A DNA stretch of 59,028 nucleotides from an uncultured Zoogloea sp. (GCA_937967645.1 CALBTT010000202.1:1-59028); one strand, 5' to 3'. Positions 1-8,507 are shown, counted from the stretch's first letter. Translations and numbers: made by a program. Notes: generated by a model from the sequence alone, not told the origin.

Positions 1-54
1 GGCATACGGGGTGGTGATTCGGGACTGGAGTTCAGACGTGTGCTCTTCCGATCT
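1..54 (+). other. Illumina adapter remnant (assembly artefact)
   Basis: Bases 23–54 match the constant 3' part of the Illumina TruSeq indexed (read 2) adapter exactly, ending in the characteristic GCTCTTCCGATCT. Bases 1–12 match the end of the P7 flow-cell sequence with two A-to-G differences. Bases 13–20 (ggtgattc) then sit where an 8-base index belongs, and bases 21–22 contain one T-to-G error. Spurious G calls are typical of two-colour chemistry. Genomic sequence starts at 55. Any ORF running through this stretch is spurious. Confidence 0.97.
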
Positions 55-353
55 GCCTCCACCGGCTGGTCCAGCCCCAGGAAGCGGCGTCCCCAGGCGG
101 CCAGGTCGGCGTCGGCCGGCGCGTCGCCCGTGCTGACTCGCAGCCTGGCGGCATCCCCTTCGAAGCTCAGCGCCAGGCGTGCCGTGCTGCCGTGCCAGAC
201 CAGTCCCTTGTGCAGGGTGGTGCCGGTGACCTGTTCCGCCAGCCCCAGGCGATCACGCGCGTGGAAGTCCAGGAAGTCCTGCCGCCGGTAGTCAGCTGGC
301 AGGGGCAGGCTGATGTCTGCTGCCGGATGCCCTGTTTCTGCTGGTGTGCTCAT
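55..353 (-). CDS. DNA-3-methyladenine glycosylase 2 (AlkA-like), N-terminal fragment
   Basis: Reading the minus strand from the ATG at 353 gives 99 codons without a stop, cut off by the contig edge. The protein begins MSTPAETGHPAAD and continues with segments such as YRRQDFLDFHARD and TLHKGLVWHG. These resemble the N-terminal non-catalytic beta domain of AlkA-type alkyl-base glycosylases, where an aromatic-rich opening is followed by a small antiparallel sheet. The catalytic helix-hairpin-helix part would lie outside the window. The start overlaps the stop of the Ada-like gene by four bases (ATGA), so the two are translationally coupled. Pairing with an Ada-type protein is the usual context for alkA and supports a role in removing alkylated purines. 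The assignment rests on weak sequence resemblance plus strong context. Confidence 0.6.
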
Positions 354-1225
354 GCCGATGGCCGGTGGGTGGATTCGCGCCGCAGTAGCTCTGCCTTGCG
401 TGCGATGCCCCAGCGATAGCCGGCCAGCGCGCCATCGCTGCGGACCACCCGGTGGCAGGGGATGGCGACAGCCAGCGTGTTGGCGGCGCAGGCGCTGGCC
501 ACGGCCCTTACGGCGCGTGGCATGCCCAGCTGCTGCGCCAGTTCGGCATAGCTCACGGTGCTGCCGGCAGGGATGCGCATCAGGGCCTCCCAGACCCGCT
601 GCTGGAAGGCGGTGCCGCGGATGTCGAGGGGCAGCCTGTGGGCGCCCGGGCCGGGGGCGTCGAGGAGTCCGGCGATGTGGGCCATGTGGTGGGCGAATGC
701 CGGGTCATCGCCGATCAGGCGGGCCTTGGGGAAGCGGTCCTGCAGCTCCTGCACCAGCTGCTGCGGGTCGTCGCCGAGGGAGATGGCGCAGATGCCGACC
801 GGGCTGGCCGCCACCAGCAGGGCGCCCAGGGAGCTTTGCCCGACGGCGAAGCGGATGTCGGTATCGACCCCGCCCGCGCGGTAGCGGCCTGGCGTCATGC
901 CCAGGCGGCCTGGTGCCTCGGCATGGAAGGCGGCGGCCGAGGTGTAGCCGGCCTCGTGCATGGCCGTGGTGACGGTGACGCCCGGACGCAGGCCATCGCG
1001 GATCCGCCGGGCCCGCAGGGCGGCGCTGTAGGCGGCCGGTGTCACGCCGGTCACGCCCTTGAAGAGGCGATGCAGGTGGTAGGGGCTGATGCCCACTACT
1101 TTCGCCAGATCAGCGAGGCGCAGGGGCGGGTCCGCGCCTTCGAGCAGGCGGCAGGCCTGTTCCACCAGTGCGGCATGCTGCGCCTCCAGGCTCCGGTTCT
1201 CCGCGACGGGTGTTGCGGTATCCAT
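350..1225 (-). CDS. Ada-like AraC regulator / O6-alkylguanine-DNA methyltransferase, lacking the zinc N-domain
   Basis: This 291-residue protein joins an AraC-type helix-turn-helix region (about residues 20–115; LADLAKVVGISPYHLHRLFK is a first helix-turn-helix) to a methylated-DNA–cysteine methyltransferase domain (about 125–285). The methyltransferase acceptor motif PCHRV is present near residue 256. The E. coli Ada protein has about 354 residues and an N-terminal zinc domain that repairs methylphosphotriesters and switches the protein into an activator. That domain is absent here. The protein should therefore repair O6-methylguanine through the C-terminal cysteine, but its DNA binding must be controlled differently. 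The start is well supported by AAGGAG seven bases upstream. It precedes the alkA-like gene in one operon with a four-base overlap. Confidence 0.9.
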   Translation of the reverse strand: MDTATPVAENRSLEAQHAALVEQACRLLEGADPPLRLADLAKVVGISPYHLHRLFKGVTGVTPAAYSAALRARRIRDGLRPGVTVTTAMHEAGYTSAAAFHAEAPGRLGMTPGRYRAGGVDTDIRFAVGQSSLGALLVAASPVGICAISLGDDPQQLVQELQDRFPKARLIGDDPAFAHHMAHIAGLLDAPGPGAHRLPLDIRGTAFQQRVWEALMRIPAGSTVSYAELAQQLGMPRAVRAVASACAANTLAVAIPCHRVVRSDGALAGYRWGIARKAELLRRESTHRPSA

Positions 1226-1485
1226 CTTGTGCTCCTTGCCGGTACGTGGCCGTCAATTTAGCCCCCGCGGACCAGACGTGCATCCGGGATCTTGCTTTCA
1301 GGCGCCCCGGAGGCGCGTTCGCGTGGCAGGCCGGCCGGAAGGAAGAAATCGGTATTGATGATTTTTAAGAATTTAAAGAATTTCTGGCGATGAATGGCAC
1401 TTATCACAGTTTGCCAGGCGGCCTGCCGCTATGATTTTTTCCCGCCGGGCGCTGGTGCCCGGAGTGGTCATAGGAACAGGGAGTA

Positions 1486-3474
1486 ATGGAAGCAATGTCG
1501 AGCCTGACCCGGGTGGGGCGGTACTGGAATCAACTGCGTGGCCTTTCCGTGGCAGAGATCGTCGAGAAGGCGGGCTCTACGGCCAGTCGCGCGATGATCC
1601 GCCGGCCGGCCGTGGAGACCGTGCCCTTGCCGCGCCCGATGTTGCCCGAGCCGACCTGGCTGTCCTTGCAGCAGCCGTCCCGTCGCGGGGTCGTGCTGCG
1701 TCGTGCTGATGAACTGCTCGACGGCCGCTGGCGGATCCTTGCAAAGCCGATGGAACTGGCTTTCCCTCCGGAATGGAACTGCAACCCGGCAGGCGGAGCG
1801 CGGGTGCCGCTGACCACCGGACGTCGCTTTTCGGTACGCGATATCGAGACCGCCGGAGACTACAAGTATCTGCTGGAGGTACATCGCCACGGGGAGCTGG
1901 TACTGCTGGCCCAGGCCTGGCATTTCAGCGGCGAACGGCGCTATCTGGATGCGCTGGGTGACCTGCTGGGCAGCTGGTTTGCCCAATGTCCCTTTCCCCA
2001 TGGCGCGGCCTGGTCCTGCCCAGGCGAGGCGGGCATCCGCCTGATCAACTGGGCGCTGGCCTGGCAGCTCGTCGGTGGCATCCGTTCGCCGCTGTTCGAC
2101 AACCCGGTGGGCAAGGTGCTGCGCACCGACTGGCTCAACAGCGTCTGGCGCCATGCGGAGTTCATCGAGTCTCACCCGGGCCGTCGGGCCGTCGGGGACC
2201 ACAAGCGCATCGCTGAACTGGCTGGCCTGTACGTCGCCGGTGTGACCTGGCCCCACTGGGACGAGGCCACCACCTGGCGCAGCGTGGCCCGGGAGGGGCT
2301 GGAGAAGGAGGTCCCGCAGCAGATCGCCGCCGATGGCGTGTGTCGTGAGCAGTCCATCGGTGTCCAGCAGGCGGTGTGGGACTGCCTGATGTTTGCGGGG
2401 CTGGCTTCGCGCAGCACCGATGCGCCCTTCTCGGCGAAATACTGGCAGCGGCTGGAGGCCATGCTGGAGTTCCTGGCGGCGATCATGGATGCCGGAGGGC
2501 ACGTGCCGCAGCTGGGCGATGCGGACAGCAGCCTGACCACAGGCCTGGGCCTGGGTAGCGGCAGCTGCGTCTTTCATGGGCAGCTGGCGACCGGTGCCCT
2601 GTTGTTCCAGAACGCCTCACTGGCCCGCAAGGCCGGGGTGGTGGACCCGGTCACCGAGTGGCTGCTCGGCGGGGCGGCCTGCGAGGAGTTCGATGACCTG
2701 ATGCTGAAGGGCGCCGTCGCCACCCCGCGGACTGATTTCCCTGAGGGTGGGGTCTATGTGCTGGGCGCCAACCTCGATACGCCCGCAGAGTTCCGCGCCG
2801 TGGTGGATGCGGGTGCCCTCGGCCTGGCAGGAGTGGCGGCCCATGGGCATGCGGACGCCTTGTCCTTCACCTTGTCGATGGCGGGTTGCGAATTTCTGGT
2901 TGACCCCGGCACCGGCACCTATCTGGGCGCCGAGAGCTGGCGCAACGGCTTCCGCGGGACGGCGATGCACAACACCCTGAGCCTCGATGGAGATGACCAG
3001 GCCGTGTCCGGCGGCCGCTTCATCTGGACCCGCCGCTATCAGACGCGGGTGGTCGAGCGCCATGACAGCCCCCGCGAGGAGCGGCTGGTGGCCGAGCATG
3101 ATGGCTATCGGCGCAAGCCAGGGCGGCCGGTGCATCGCCGGGCCTGGCTGTTCGATCGCCCCAGTGGCACCCTGTCGGTGACGGACAGCGTATCCGGGAG
3201 CGGTGTCCAGGATGTCCGCCTGCATTGGCATTTCAGCGAGGAGTGCAGCGTGACCTGCACGCCGGATGGCCTGCATGTCAGCAACGGGCCGGTGTGCCTG
3301 GAGATGCTCCTGCCCCCGGGGGGCGAGGTGAGTGTCCTGCACGGATCCGAGACGCCGCTGACGGGGTGGGTCTCCCGCGGCTACGATCAGCGGGTGCCCT
3401 GCACCACGGTGATCTGGCGCGCCCAGGTGGCGGCAGGCATGCCCATGGAGACCGTCTTCCGGCGGCTGTGCTGA
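1486..3474 (+). CDS. Heparinase II/III family polysaccharide lyase-like protein
   Basis: The 662-residue protein has the two-part layout of heparinase II/III-like proteins: an alpha-helical toroid over roughly residues 60–370 and a beta-sheet C-terminal part. The C-terminal part contains the signature AHGHADALSF followed by a VDPGTGTY segment (about residues 450–485). Related proteins degrade or modify uronate-containing or exopolysaccharides and often sit beside capsule or EPS genes. No such genes adjoin it here. I see no clear signal peptide, so its location is open. The start could be 1486 or 1495. The AGGGAG at 1478–1483 is two bases from the first and eleven from the second, and an AGGA at 1472 suits the first. 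The 260 bp upstream holds an AT-rich stretch (about 1360–1385) suitable for a promoter. Confidence 0.85.
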   Translation: MEAMSSLTRVGRYWNQLRGLSVAEIVEKAGSTASRAMIRRPAVETVPLPRPMLPEPTWLSLQQPSRRGVVLRRADELLDGRWRILAKPMELAFPPEWNCNPAGGARVPLTTGRRFSVRDIETAGDYKYLLEVHRHGELVLLAQAWHFSGERRYLDALGDLLGSWFAQCPFPHGAAWSCPGEAGIRLINWALAWQLVGGIRSPLFDNPVGKVLRTDWLNSVWRHAEFIESHPGRRAVGDHKRIAELAGLYVAGVTWPHWDEATTWRSVAREGLEKEVPQQIAADGVCREQSIGVQQAVWDCLMFAGLASRSTDAPFSAKYWQRLEAMLEFLAAIMDAGGHVPQLGDADSSLTTGLGLGSGSCVFHGQLATGALLFQNASLARKAGVVDPVTEWLLGGAACEEFDDLMLKGAVATPRTDFPEGGVYVLGANLDTPAEFRAVVDAGALGLAGVAAHGHADALSFTLSMAGCEFLVDPGTGTYLGAESWRNGFRGTAMHNTLSLDGDDQAVSGGRFIWTRRYQTRVVERHDSPREERLVAEHDGYRRKPGRPVHRRAWLFDRPSGTLSVTDSVSGSGVQDVRLHWHFSEECSVTCTPDGLHVSNGPVCLEMLLPPGGEVSVLHGSETPLTGWVSRGYDQRVPCTTVIWRAQVAAGMPMETVFRRLC

Positions 3475-3495
3475 AGCGGATCGACTCAGTGAGGC

Positions 3496-3515
3496 GGGGC
3501 CGCTTGTGCGGCCCC
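3496..3515. terminator. Hairpin between convergent genes
   Basis: A perfect 8-bp stem (GGGGCCGC / GCGGCCCC) with a TTGT loop lies between the heparinase-like gene and the convergent HDOD gene. There is no good T tract on either side, so termination activity is only likely. Confidence 0.5.
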
Positions 3516-3538
3516 GTGGCGTTTCAGGTCTGTCTGCC

Positions 3539-4399
3539 TCAGCCTTGGGCCGGGAAGAAGAGGGCGATCACGGCGCCCTGTTCGCTCTCCGCAATATTCC
3601 GGATCCGGGCCAGCTTGTCGGTGTCGAGCTCCAGGCGTGCGCTCACCATGGGGTCGATCAGCGCCAGGGCGGCGGCCTCTGGTTCCGCTTCCTCGGCGGT
3701 GACGAGGATCTGGTTGGCGATGTGGATCAGCGCGGCTTCGGTCACGTGGGGGCCGGCCAGTGCGGGCCGGAGCTGGGCCCCGATGGCGGCGGCAAAGCCG
3801 CTGGGCAGATGCCAGGCGCTGGCAAGCGCCGCGCCCACTTCAGCGTAGTTGCAACCGACGATCTCCTGCTCCAGCTCATGGACCGGGGCCTGGGCTTCGT
3901 GGGCAGCAGCCAGAGCGGCGTTGGTCGCTTCGGGCGCGGCCTGGAACATCACCAGGTGGCCGATGTCGGCCAGCAGCCCTTCGACGAACATGCGCTCCGG
4001 GTCGCCCGTTCCCAGGGTCTTCGCCGCAGCCCGTGCCGCCAGACCGCGGAACACGCAGTCCTTCCAGAACTTGATCATGTGCATGCGCGCCGGGCGGATG
4101 CCCGAGAAGGCGCCGATCACCGAGGTGCTCAGTACCAGATCGTGCACCTGCTGCATGCCCATCAGGTTGACGGCCCGGCCGATGGTCTCGACCTTGCCTG
4201 GAAAGCCGTACAGCACGCTGTTGACGGCCCTGAGGACCCGCGCGGTGATGCCCGCGTCGCTGGACACCGCATCGGCCAGGTCTTGCACCGAACTGTCCGG
4301 ATCATCCAGCAGGGCGCGGATACGGTGATACACGGCGGGCAGGCTGGCCAGCCTCTCGACGCAGGCAACAAGCTCCTGGGGCGTACTCATGGCGATCAT
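3539..4399 (-). CDS. HDOD domain protein
   Basis: This 286-residue protein is a stand-alone HDOD domain (an HD-related output domain). It shows the usual opening LVACVERLASLPAVYHRI, the SSDAGITARVLRAVNS segment and the AGLADIGHLV-like region (here EGLLADIGHLVMFQ, about residues 135–150). HDOD proteins lack the full metal-binding HD set and act as scaffolds or regulators in signalling, motility and cyclic-di-GMP circuits. No partner domain is fused and no signalling gene adjoins it. The first ATG (4399) and a second at 4390 are both possible starts, and neither has a convincing ribosome site. It converges with the heparinase-like gene and diverges from the phosphatase-family gene downstream. 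Confidence 0.85.
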   Translation of the reverse strand: MIAMSTPQELVACVERLASLPAVYHRIRALLDDPDSSVQDLADAVSSDAGITARVLRAVNSVLYGFPGKVETIGRAVNLMGMQQVHDLVLSTSVIGAFSGIRPARMHMIKFWKDCVFRGLAARAAAKTLGTGDPERMFVEGLLADIGHLVMFQAAPEATNAALAAAHEAQAPVHELEQEIVGCNYAEVGAALASAWHLPSGFAAAIGAQLRPALAGPHVTEAALIHIANQILVTAEEAEPEAAALALIDPMVSARLELDTDKLARIRNIAESEQGAVIALFFPAQG

Positions 4400-4649
4400 T
4401 CTCGGACGGGTGACTCCAGGTTTACGGCGGCGGCGGGCGGCTCTTGAGCATGCGGCGGGATTTTGCCGGAATACCCTTCCGTGACAAAAATCCTGTTTCG
4501 ATCAATGGGATGCGTCACTTTCGGCAATTGCGCACGTTGCCGCTGGTTTAGGCTGGGAGGGATCCGGACGGCCTTGCTATCCTCCAGCCTGTCAGTCGGG
4601 CGAGGACGTATCCCGTGCCGGCATGCGTTCAGGGAGAACGGATTTTTCG

Positions 4650-5513
4650 ATGAAGCCGATGAAGCTATTGAGCTGGAACATTCAGTGGGGGCGCGGCGCC
4701 GACGGCGTGGTGAATCTCGATCGCACCATCGCGGCGATCCGCATGCTGGGCGATTTCGATGTGATCTGCCTGCAGGAGGTCGCAGTGGGCTTTGCCGGCC
4801 TGCAGGGCGGTGTGGCGGTGGACGGGGTGGCACGCCTTGCTGCGGCCTTTCCAGGGCATCAGGCGCATTTTGCCGAGGGTGTGGACCTGCCGGATGGCGC
4901 CGGCGGGCGCAGCCGCTTCGGCAATCTGACCCTGTCGCGCCTGCCGGTCGGCCAGGTCTTCCGCCACAGCCTGCCGCGTCCGCCCGAGGAGGGCAGGCCG
5001 AGCATGCCGCGGGTGTGTCTGGAGCTGGTGGTGGATGGCCCGCGAGGCCCGCTGCGGGTGCTCAACACCCATCTGGAGTATTACTCGCGGATCCAGCGCA
5101 TGACCCAGATTGCGGCCCTGCATACCCTGCAGTCCGACGCCGTGCGTCTGGCCGAAATGGAGCAGGGGGATGGCCGAGAACGTGGCGATTCGCCCTTCGC
5201 CGTGTGGCCGAGGCCGGTCTCGGCGGTGATCTGCGGGGATTTCAATTGCGAACCCGGCAGCCCGGAGTATTACCGGATGACGGCTCCGATCAGCGCCGAT
5301 GTGTCGGGCTGGGAGGATGCCTGGCGGGCCTGCTACGGGGAGATCCCGCACCTCGGGACGGTGGGGCAGAACGGCGCCGAATGGCCCGACCGGCCTTACT
5401 GCTGTGATTACTTCTTCGTCAGTGCCGACCTGGTGGACCACATCGAGGCGGTTGCCGTGGATCAGGCGACGGCGGCATCGGACCATCAGCCGGTCATGCT
5501 CACGCTGCTGTGA
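4650..5513 (+). CDS. Endonuclease/exonuclease/phosphatase family protein
   Basis: The 287-residue protein has the metal-dependent EEP fold signature in order: SWNIQWG (Asn) near residue 10, LQEVA (Glu) near residue 40, NTHLE near residue 140, GDFN near residue 198 and a terminal SDHQPV. All catalytic residues expected of the family appear to be present. Members cleave phosphodiester or phosphate-ester bonds in DNA, RNA, inositol phosphates or lipids, and the substrate cannot be read from the sequence. There is no signal peptide. The chosen start follows AGGGAGA by about 13 bases, and an in-frame ATG at 4659 is an alternative. The gene stands alone, ending before a hairpin shared with the convergent gene. 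Confidence 0.85.
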   Translation: MKPMKLLSWNIQWGRGADGVVNLDRTIAAIRMLGDFDVICLQEVAVGFAGLQGGVAVDGVARLAAAFPGHQAHFAEGVDLPDGAGGRSRFGNLTLSRLPVGQVFRHSLPRPPEEGRPSMPRVCLELVVDGPRGPLRVLNTHLEYYSRIQRMTQIAALHTLQSDAVRLAEMEQGDGRERGDSPFAVWPRPVSAVICGDFNCEPGSPEYYRMTAPISADVSGWEDAWRACYGEIPHLGTVGQNGAEWPDRPYCCDYFFVSADLVDHIEAVAVDQATAASDHQPVMLTLL

Positions 5514-5543
5514 GCGGCCTGTCGGCGCATTGTCTCGTTCCGG

Positions 5544-5563
5544 CCTGCCCCTGTGGGGGCAGG
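5544..5563. terminator. Hairpin between convergent genes
   Basis: A perfect 8-bp stem (CCTGCCCC / GGGGCAGG) with loop TGTG lies between the EEP-family gene and the convergent gamma carbonic anhydrase gene. It could terminate either transcript, but a T tract is missing. Confidence 0.5.
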
Positions 5564-5579
5564 GCTGGCGCATGCCTGC

Positions 5580-6101
5580 TCAGAGCTTGACCAGGTCTTC
5601 CTGGTAACGCAGGGCATTGGCGACGTAACCGTCGGCGCTGGCCTGCAGGCGGCTGATCTCGTGGTCGGTGAGTTCGCGGATGATCCGGCCCGGCGAGCCG
5701 CAGACCAGCGAACGATCGGGGATCACCTTGCCTTCGGGGATCAGTGAGTTGGCGCCGATCAGGCAGTGTTTGCCGATCACGGCCCGGTTGAGTACCACCG
5801 CGTTGATGCCGATCAGGGAGCCTTCCCCGACGGTACAGCCGTGGAGCATGACCTTGTGCCCGACGGTGACATTGGCACCGATGTCGAGGGGAACGCCGTC
5901 GTCGGTGTGCAGCACCGAACCATCCTGGATGTTGGTGTTCTCGCCGATGGTGATCGGGTCGTTGTCCCCGCGCAGGATCGCGCCGAACCACACATTGACG
6001 TTCTTGCCGAGACGCACGTCACCGATGACGGTGGCGGTGTCGGCAATCCAGACTCCCTCCTGCAACTGCGGAGCGCGCTCTCCGAGGCGGTAGATCGGCA
6101 T
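5580..6101 (-). CDS. Gamma carbonic anhydrase family protein (left-handed beta-helix)
   Basis: The 173-residue protein is built almost wholly of hexapeptide repeats (for example VIGDVRLG, NTNIQDGSV, ANVTVGHKV). It carries the three metal-ligand histidines typical of gamma carbonic anhydrases, in the segments SVLHTDDG and VGHKVMLHGC. Most bacterial members of this YrdA/CaiE/PaaY group bind zinc. Some are carbonic anhydrases and others act as thioesterases. The start at 6101 is preferred over an upstream ATG (6191) because AGGAAA lies six bases before it and the hexapeptide fold begins immediately after. It diverges from the crotonase gene, with a roughly 200-bp promoter region between them. 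Confidence 0.9.
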   Translation of the reverse strand: MPIYRLGERAPQLQEGVWIADTATVIGDVRLGKNVNVWFGAILRGDNDPITIGENTNIQDGSVLHTDDGVPLDIGANVTVGHKVMLHGCTVGEGSLIGINAVVLNRAVIGKHCLIGANSLIPEGKVIPDRSLVCGSPGRIIRELTDHEISRLQASADGYVANALRYQEDLVKL

Positions 6102-6308
6102 GTTATTTTCCTGTTTTGGTGAAGTTCCGCCGTGCCGCCGAATGGCCGGCTGAAGAGCGCGCCATAATAACAGGGTAATGCTCGAGCGCAAGCGGAAAAT
6201 CGGTGTTCCGAAGGCGCTTTCCGCAAGGGAAATAAGGGCTTAGCCCCCGCAGTAGTGCCCGTTTCCGTGGCGCGTGCGGGAGGCTGGCGAACAATCCGGG
6301 AGACAGGA

Positions 6309-7100
6309 ATGGCAGATCAGGATTTTGTGGTTTTCAAGCAACAGGATGGCATCGTCACGCTGACCCTCAACGCGCCCGAGGCGCGCAACGCCTTGACCGG
6401 CCCTGAGCAGTGGGATGCCGTGGTGGCGGCCTGCGAGCGGGTCCAGCGTGATCCGTCGGTCAAGGTGGTGATCCTCACAGGGGCGGGCAGCGCCTTCTGC
6501 GCCGGCGGCAACGTCAAGGATTTCCGCGACAAGCGCGGCCTGGCCGCGGGCACCGGGATGGACGTCAAGGAAGCCTACCGCAACGGCATCCAGCGCATTC
6601 CCCTGGCCTTCTATCGCCTGGACGTGCCGACCATCGCCGCCGTGAACGGCCCAGCCATCGGCGCCGGCTGTGACCTGGCGTGCATGGCCGATATCCGCAT
6701 CGCCTCGGAGAAGGCCTTGTTTGCCGAGAGCTTCGTGAAGCTCGGCCTCATCCCTGGTGATGGTGGCGCGTGGTTGCTGCAGCGGGTGGTGGGTTATGCC
6801 CGTGCCGCCGAGATGAGCTTCACGGGCGATGCGCTGGATGCCCGCCAGGCCCTGGAAGTCGGCCTGGTGTCGCGGGTGGTGTCGCCGGAGAGCCTGCTCG
6901 ACGAGGCCCTGGCGCTGGCCCGCCGCATCGCCGCCAACCCCGGCCAGGCCCTGCGCATGACCAAGCGCCTGATGCGCGAAGCCCAGACCAGCCGCCTCGA
7001 CACGGTGCTGGAGCTGTCGGCGGCCTACCAGGCCCTGACCCACACCTCCAGTGAGCACGACGCGGCGGTGGCGGCCTTCCTCGATCGCAAGAAGGATTGA
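6309..7100 (+). CDS. Crotonase-family enoyl-CoA hydratase/isomerase-like protein
   Basis: This 263-residue protein follows the crotonase fold. The oxyanion-hole segment FCAGGNVKDF lies near residue 65, and the second conserved stretch AIGAGCDLACMADIRIASE near residues 116–134. It is followed by KLGLIPGDGGAW. Where classical enoyl-CoA hydratases carry two catalytic glutamates (GGGCEL and QPEI), this protein has aspartate (GAGCDL) and no glutamate (ESFVK). It therefore looks more like an isomerase or another crotonase activity than a standard hydratase. The start at 6309 has GGAG six bases upstream. The next gene begins two bases after this stop, so the two are probably co-transcribed. The link between acyl-CoA metabolism and the pyrophosphohydrolase is not obvious. 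Confidence 0.85.
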   Translation: MADQDFVVFKQQDGIVTLTLNAPEARNALTGPEQWDAVVAACERVQRDPSVKVVILTGAGSAFCAGGNVKDFRDKRGLAAGTGMDVKEAYRNGIQRIPLAFYRLDVPTIAAVNGPAIGAGCDLACMADIRIASEKALFAESFVKLGLIPGDGGAWLLQRVVGYARAAEMSFTGDALDARQALEVGLVSRVVSPESLLDEALALARRIAANPGQALRMTKRLMREAQTSRLDTVLELSAAYQALTHTSSEHDAAVAAFLDRKKD

Positions 7101-7102
7101 AG

Positions 7103-7459
7103 ATGGCCGGCGACCTGGACGATCTCACCCGGCGGGTCGCCGCCTTCCGGGATGCCCGTGACTGGGCGCAGTTTCATTCCCTGCGTAACCTGATCGTGTC
7201 CCTCAACCTGGAGGCGGGCGAACTGCTTGAGCTGACCCAGTGGAAAGACGATGCCCAGGTTGCGGCGCTGGCCGAGGATCTGCACGGCCGTGAGGCGCTG
7301 CAGGACGAATGCGCCGATGTGCTGCTGTACCTGCTGCTGATCGCCGACAAGGCGGGGATCGACCTGCAGGCGGCGGCACTGGTCAAGCTGGCCAAGAACG
7401 AAGCCAAGTACCCGGTGGAGCGTTTCCGGGGCTCCAGCCGCAAGTACAACGCACCCTAG
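7103..7459 (+). CDS. MazG-like nucleotide pyrophosphohydrolase
   Basis: The 118-residue all-alpha protein belongs to the small MazG/dCTPP1-like (RS21-C6) group, which hydrolyses nucleoside triphosphates to monophosphate and pyrophosphate and cleans the nucleotide pool. The metal-binding pattern is visible: LEAGELLE near residue 34, and DECADVLLYLLLIAD near residues 67–81. The HSLRNLIVSLNLEAGE opening is characteristic of the family. The ATG at 7103 is preceded at good spacing by GAAGGA, which lies inside the 3' end of the crotonase gene. The upstream TTG at 7097 is a poor alternative. The gene is followed by 82 bp before rlmJ. Confidence 0.88.
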   Translation: MAGDLDDLTRRVAAFRDARDWAQFHSLRNLIVSLNLEAGELLELTQWKDDAQVAALAEDLHGREALQDECADVLLYLLLIADKAGIDLQAAALVKLAKNEAKYPVERFRGSSRKYNAP

Positions 7460-7541
7460 CGCGACAAGAGGGGCGGGCGGGGGGCGGAGGTGATAGCATC
7501 GCGCCCCTGATCCACCGTTCCCGCTTTCGCGGAGACCTGCC

Positions 7542-8387
7542 ATGCTGAGTTATCGCCACGCCTTCCACGCCGGCAACCACGCCGACGTGCTCAAGCACTT
7601 CGTCCTCGTCCAGCTGCTCGAATACTTCAACCAGAAGGACAAGCCCTACTGGTACATCGACACCCACGCGGGGGCCGGTTGCTACTCGCTGGACGAAGCC
7701 TTTGCCCGCAAGAACGCGGAGTTCGAGGATGGCGTTGGCCGTCTGCTCGGTCGCAAGGATGTGCCGAAGCCGCTGAAGAGCTATCTCAGGCTGGTCCGGG
7801 AGCTCAATGAGACCGGCAAGCTCAAGCTTTACCCCGGCTCCCCGTGCTGCGCGGCGCCCCTGCTGCGGGACGATGACCGGATGCGCCTGTTCGAACTCCA
7901 TCCCGCGGACAACCGCCTGCTGCGCCAGACTTTCGATGAAGGCAACGGCAAGGCCATCGTGCTGGAGCAGGACGGTTTCACCGGCATCAACGCCTTTCTG
8001 CCGCCACCGTCACGCCGCGCGCTGGTCCTGATCGACCCGCCCTATGAAGTGAAGAGCGACTACCGGACGGTGGTGAGCGCCCTCAAGGAGTGCCTGCGCC
8101 GCTTCCCGACCGGCACCTATGCGGTGTGGTATCCGAGGCTGCAGACCATGCTGTCCCGGGAGCTGCCCGACAAGCTCAAGCGTCTGCCCATCACCAGCTG
8201 GCTCAATGTCAGCCTCGATGTGAGCAAGCCCTCCGAGGATGGCTACGGCATGCATGGCAGCGGTCTGTTCATCATCAATCCGCCCTGGACACTGCCCGAG
8301 ACCCTCAAGACCGTCATGCCCTGGCTGGTCCAGGTGCTGGGGCTGGACGACGGCGCGGCCTTCGGCCTGGAGTACGAGATCCCCTGA
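7542..8387 (+). CDS. rlmJ: 23S rRNA (adenine(2030)-N6)-methyltransferase RlmJ
   Basis: The protein is 281 residues long, as expected for RlmJ, and opens with the hallmark LSYRHAFHAGNHADVLKH. The catalytic DPPY motif is present (LIDPPYEVKSDY, about residue 164). The DTHAGAGCY segment near residue 41 forms part of the S-adenosylmethionine site. RlmJ methylates A2030 of 23S rRNA. Family members from gamma- and betaproteobacteria share this length and N-terminus. The start is the first ATG of the conserved N-terminus. A REP-like inverted pair and a terminator hairpin follow. Confidence 0.95.
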   Translation: MLSYRHAFHAGNHADVLKHFVLVQLLEYFNQKDKPYWYIDTHAGAGCYSLDEAFARKNAEFEDGVGRLLGRKDVPKPLKSYLRLVRELNETGKLKLYPGSPCCAAPLLRDDDRMRLFELHPADNRLLRQTFDEGNGKAIVLEQDGFTGINAFLPPPSRRALVLIDPPYEVKSDYRTVVSALKECLRRFPTGTYAVWYPRLQTMLSRELPDKLKRLPITSWLNVSLDVSKPSEDGYGMHGSGLFIINPPWTLPETLKTVMPWLVQVLGLDDGAAFGLEYEIP

Positions 8388-8420
8388 GCATGAATGGCGC
8401 GCCCGCCAATGGCGTGGCGT

Positions 8421-8507
8421 TGTAGGGGCGGCTTCAGCCGCCCTGCGCACGCAAATCGCTGACAGAATCTTGATCACCGTCCGCGGGCGGCTGAAGCCGC
8501 CCCTACA
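8421..8507. repeat. REP-like inverted repeat pair
   Basis: Two 23-base arms (8421–8443 and 8485–8507) are perfect reverse complements separated by 41 bases. Each arm also folds on itself around GGCGGCT..AGCCGCC. This two-hairpin, opposite-orientation layout is typical of REP/BIME extragenic palindromes in proteobacteria. It lies between rlmJ and the CoA-hydrolase gene, which converge. Confidence 0.8.
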
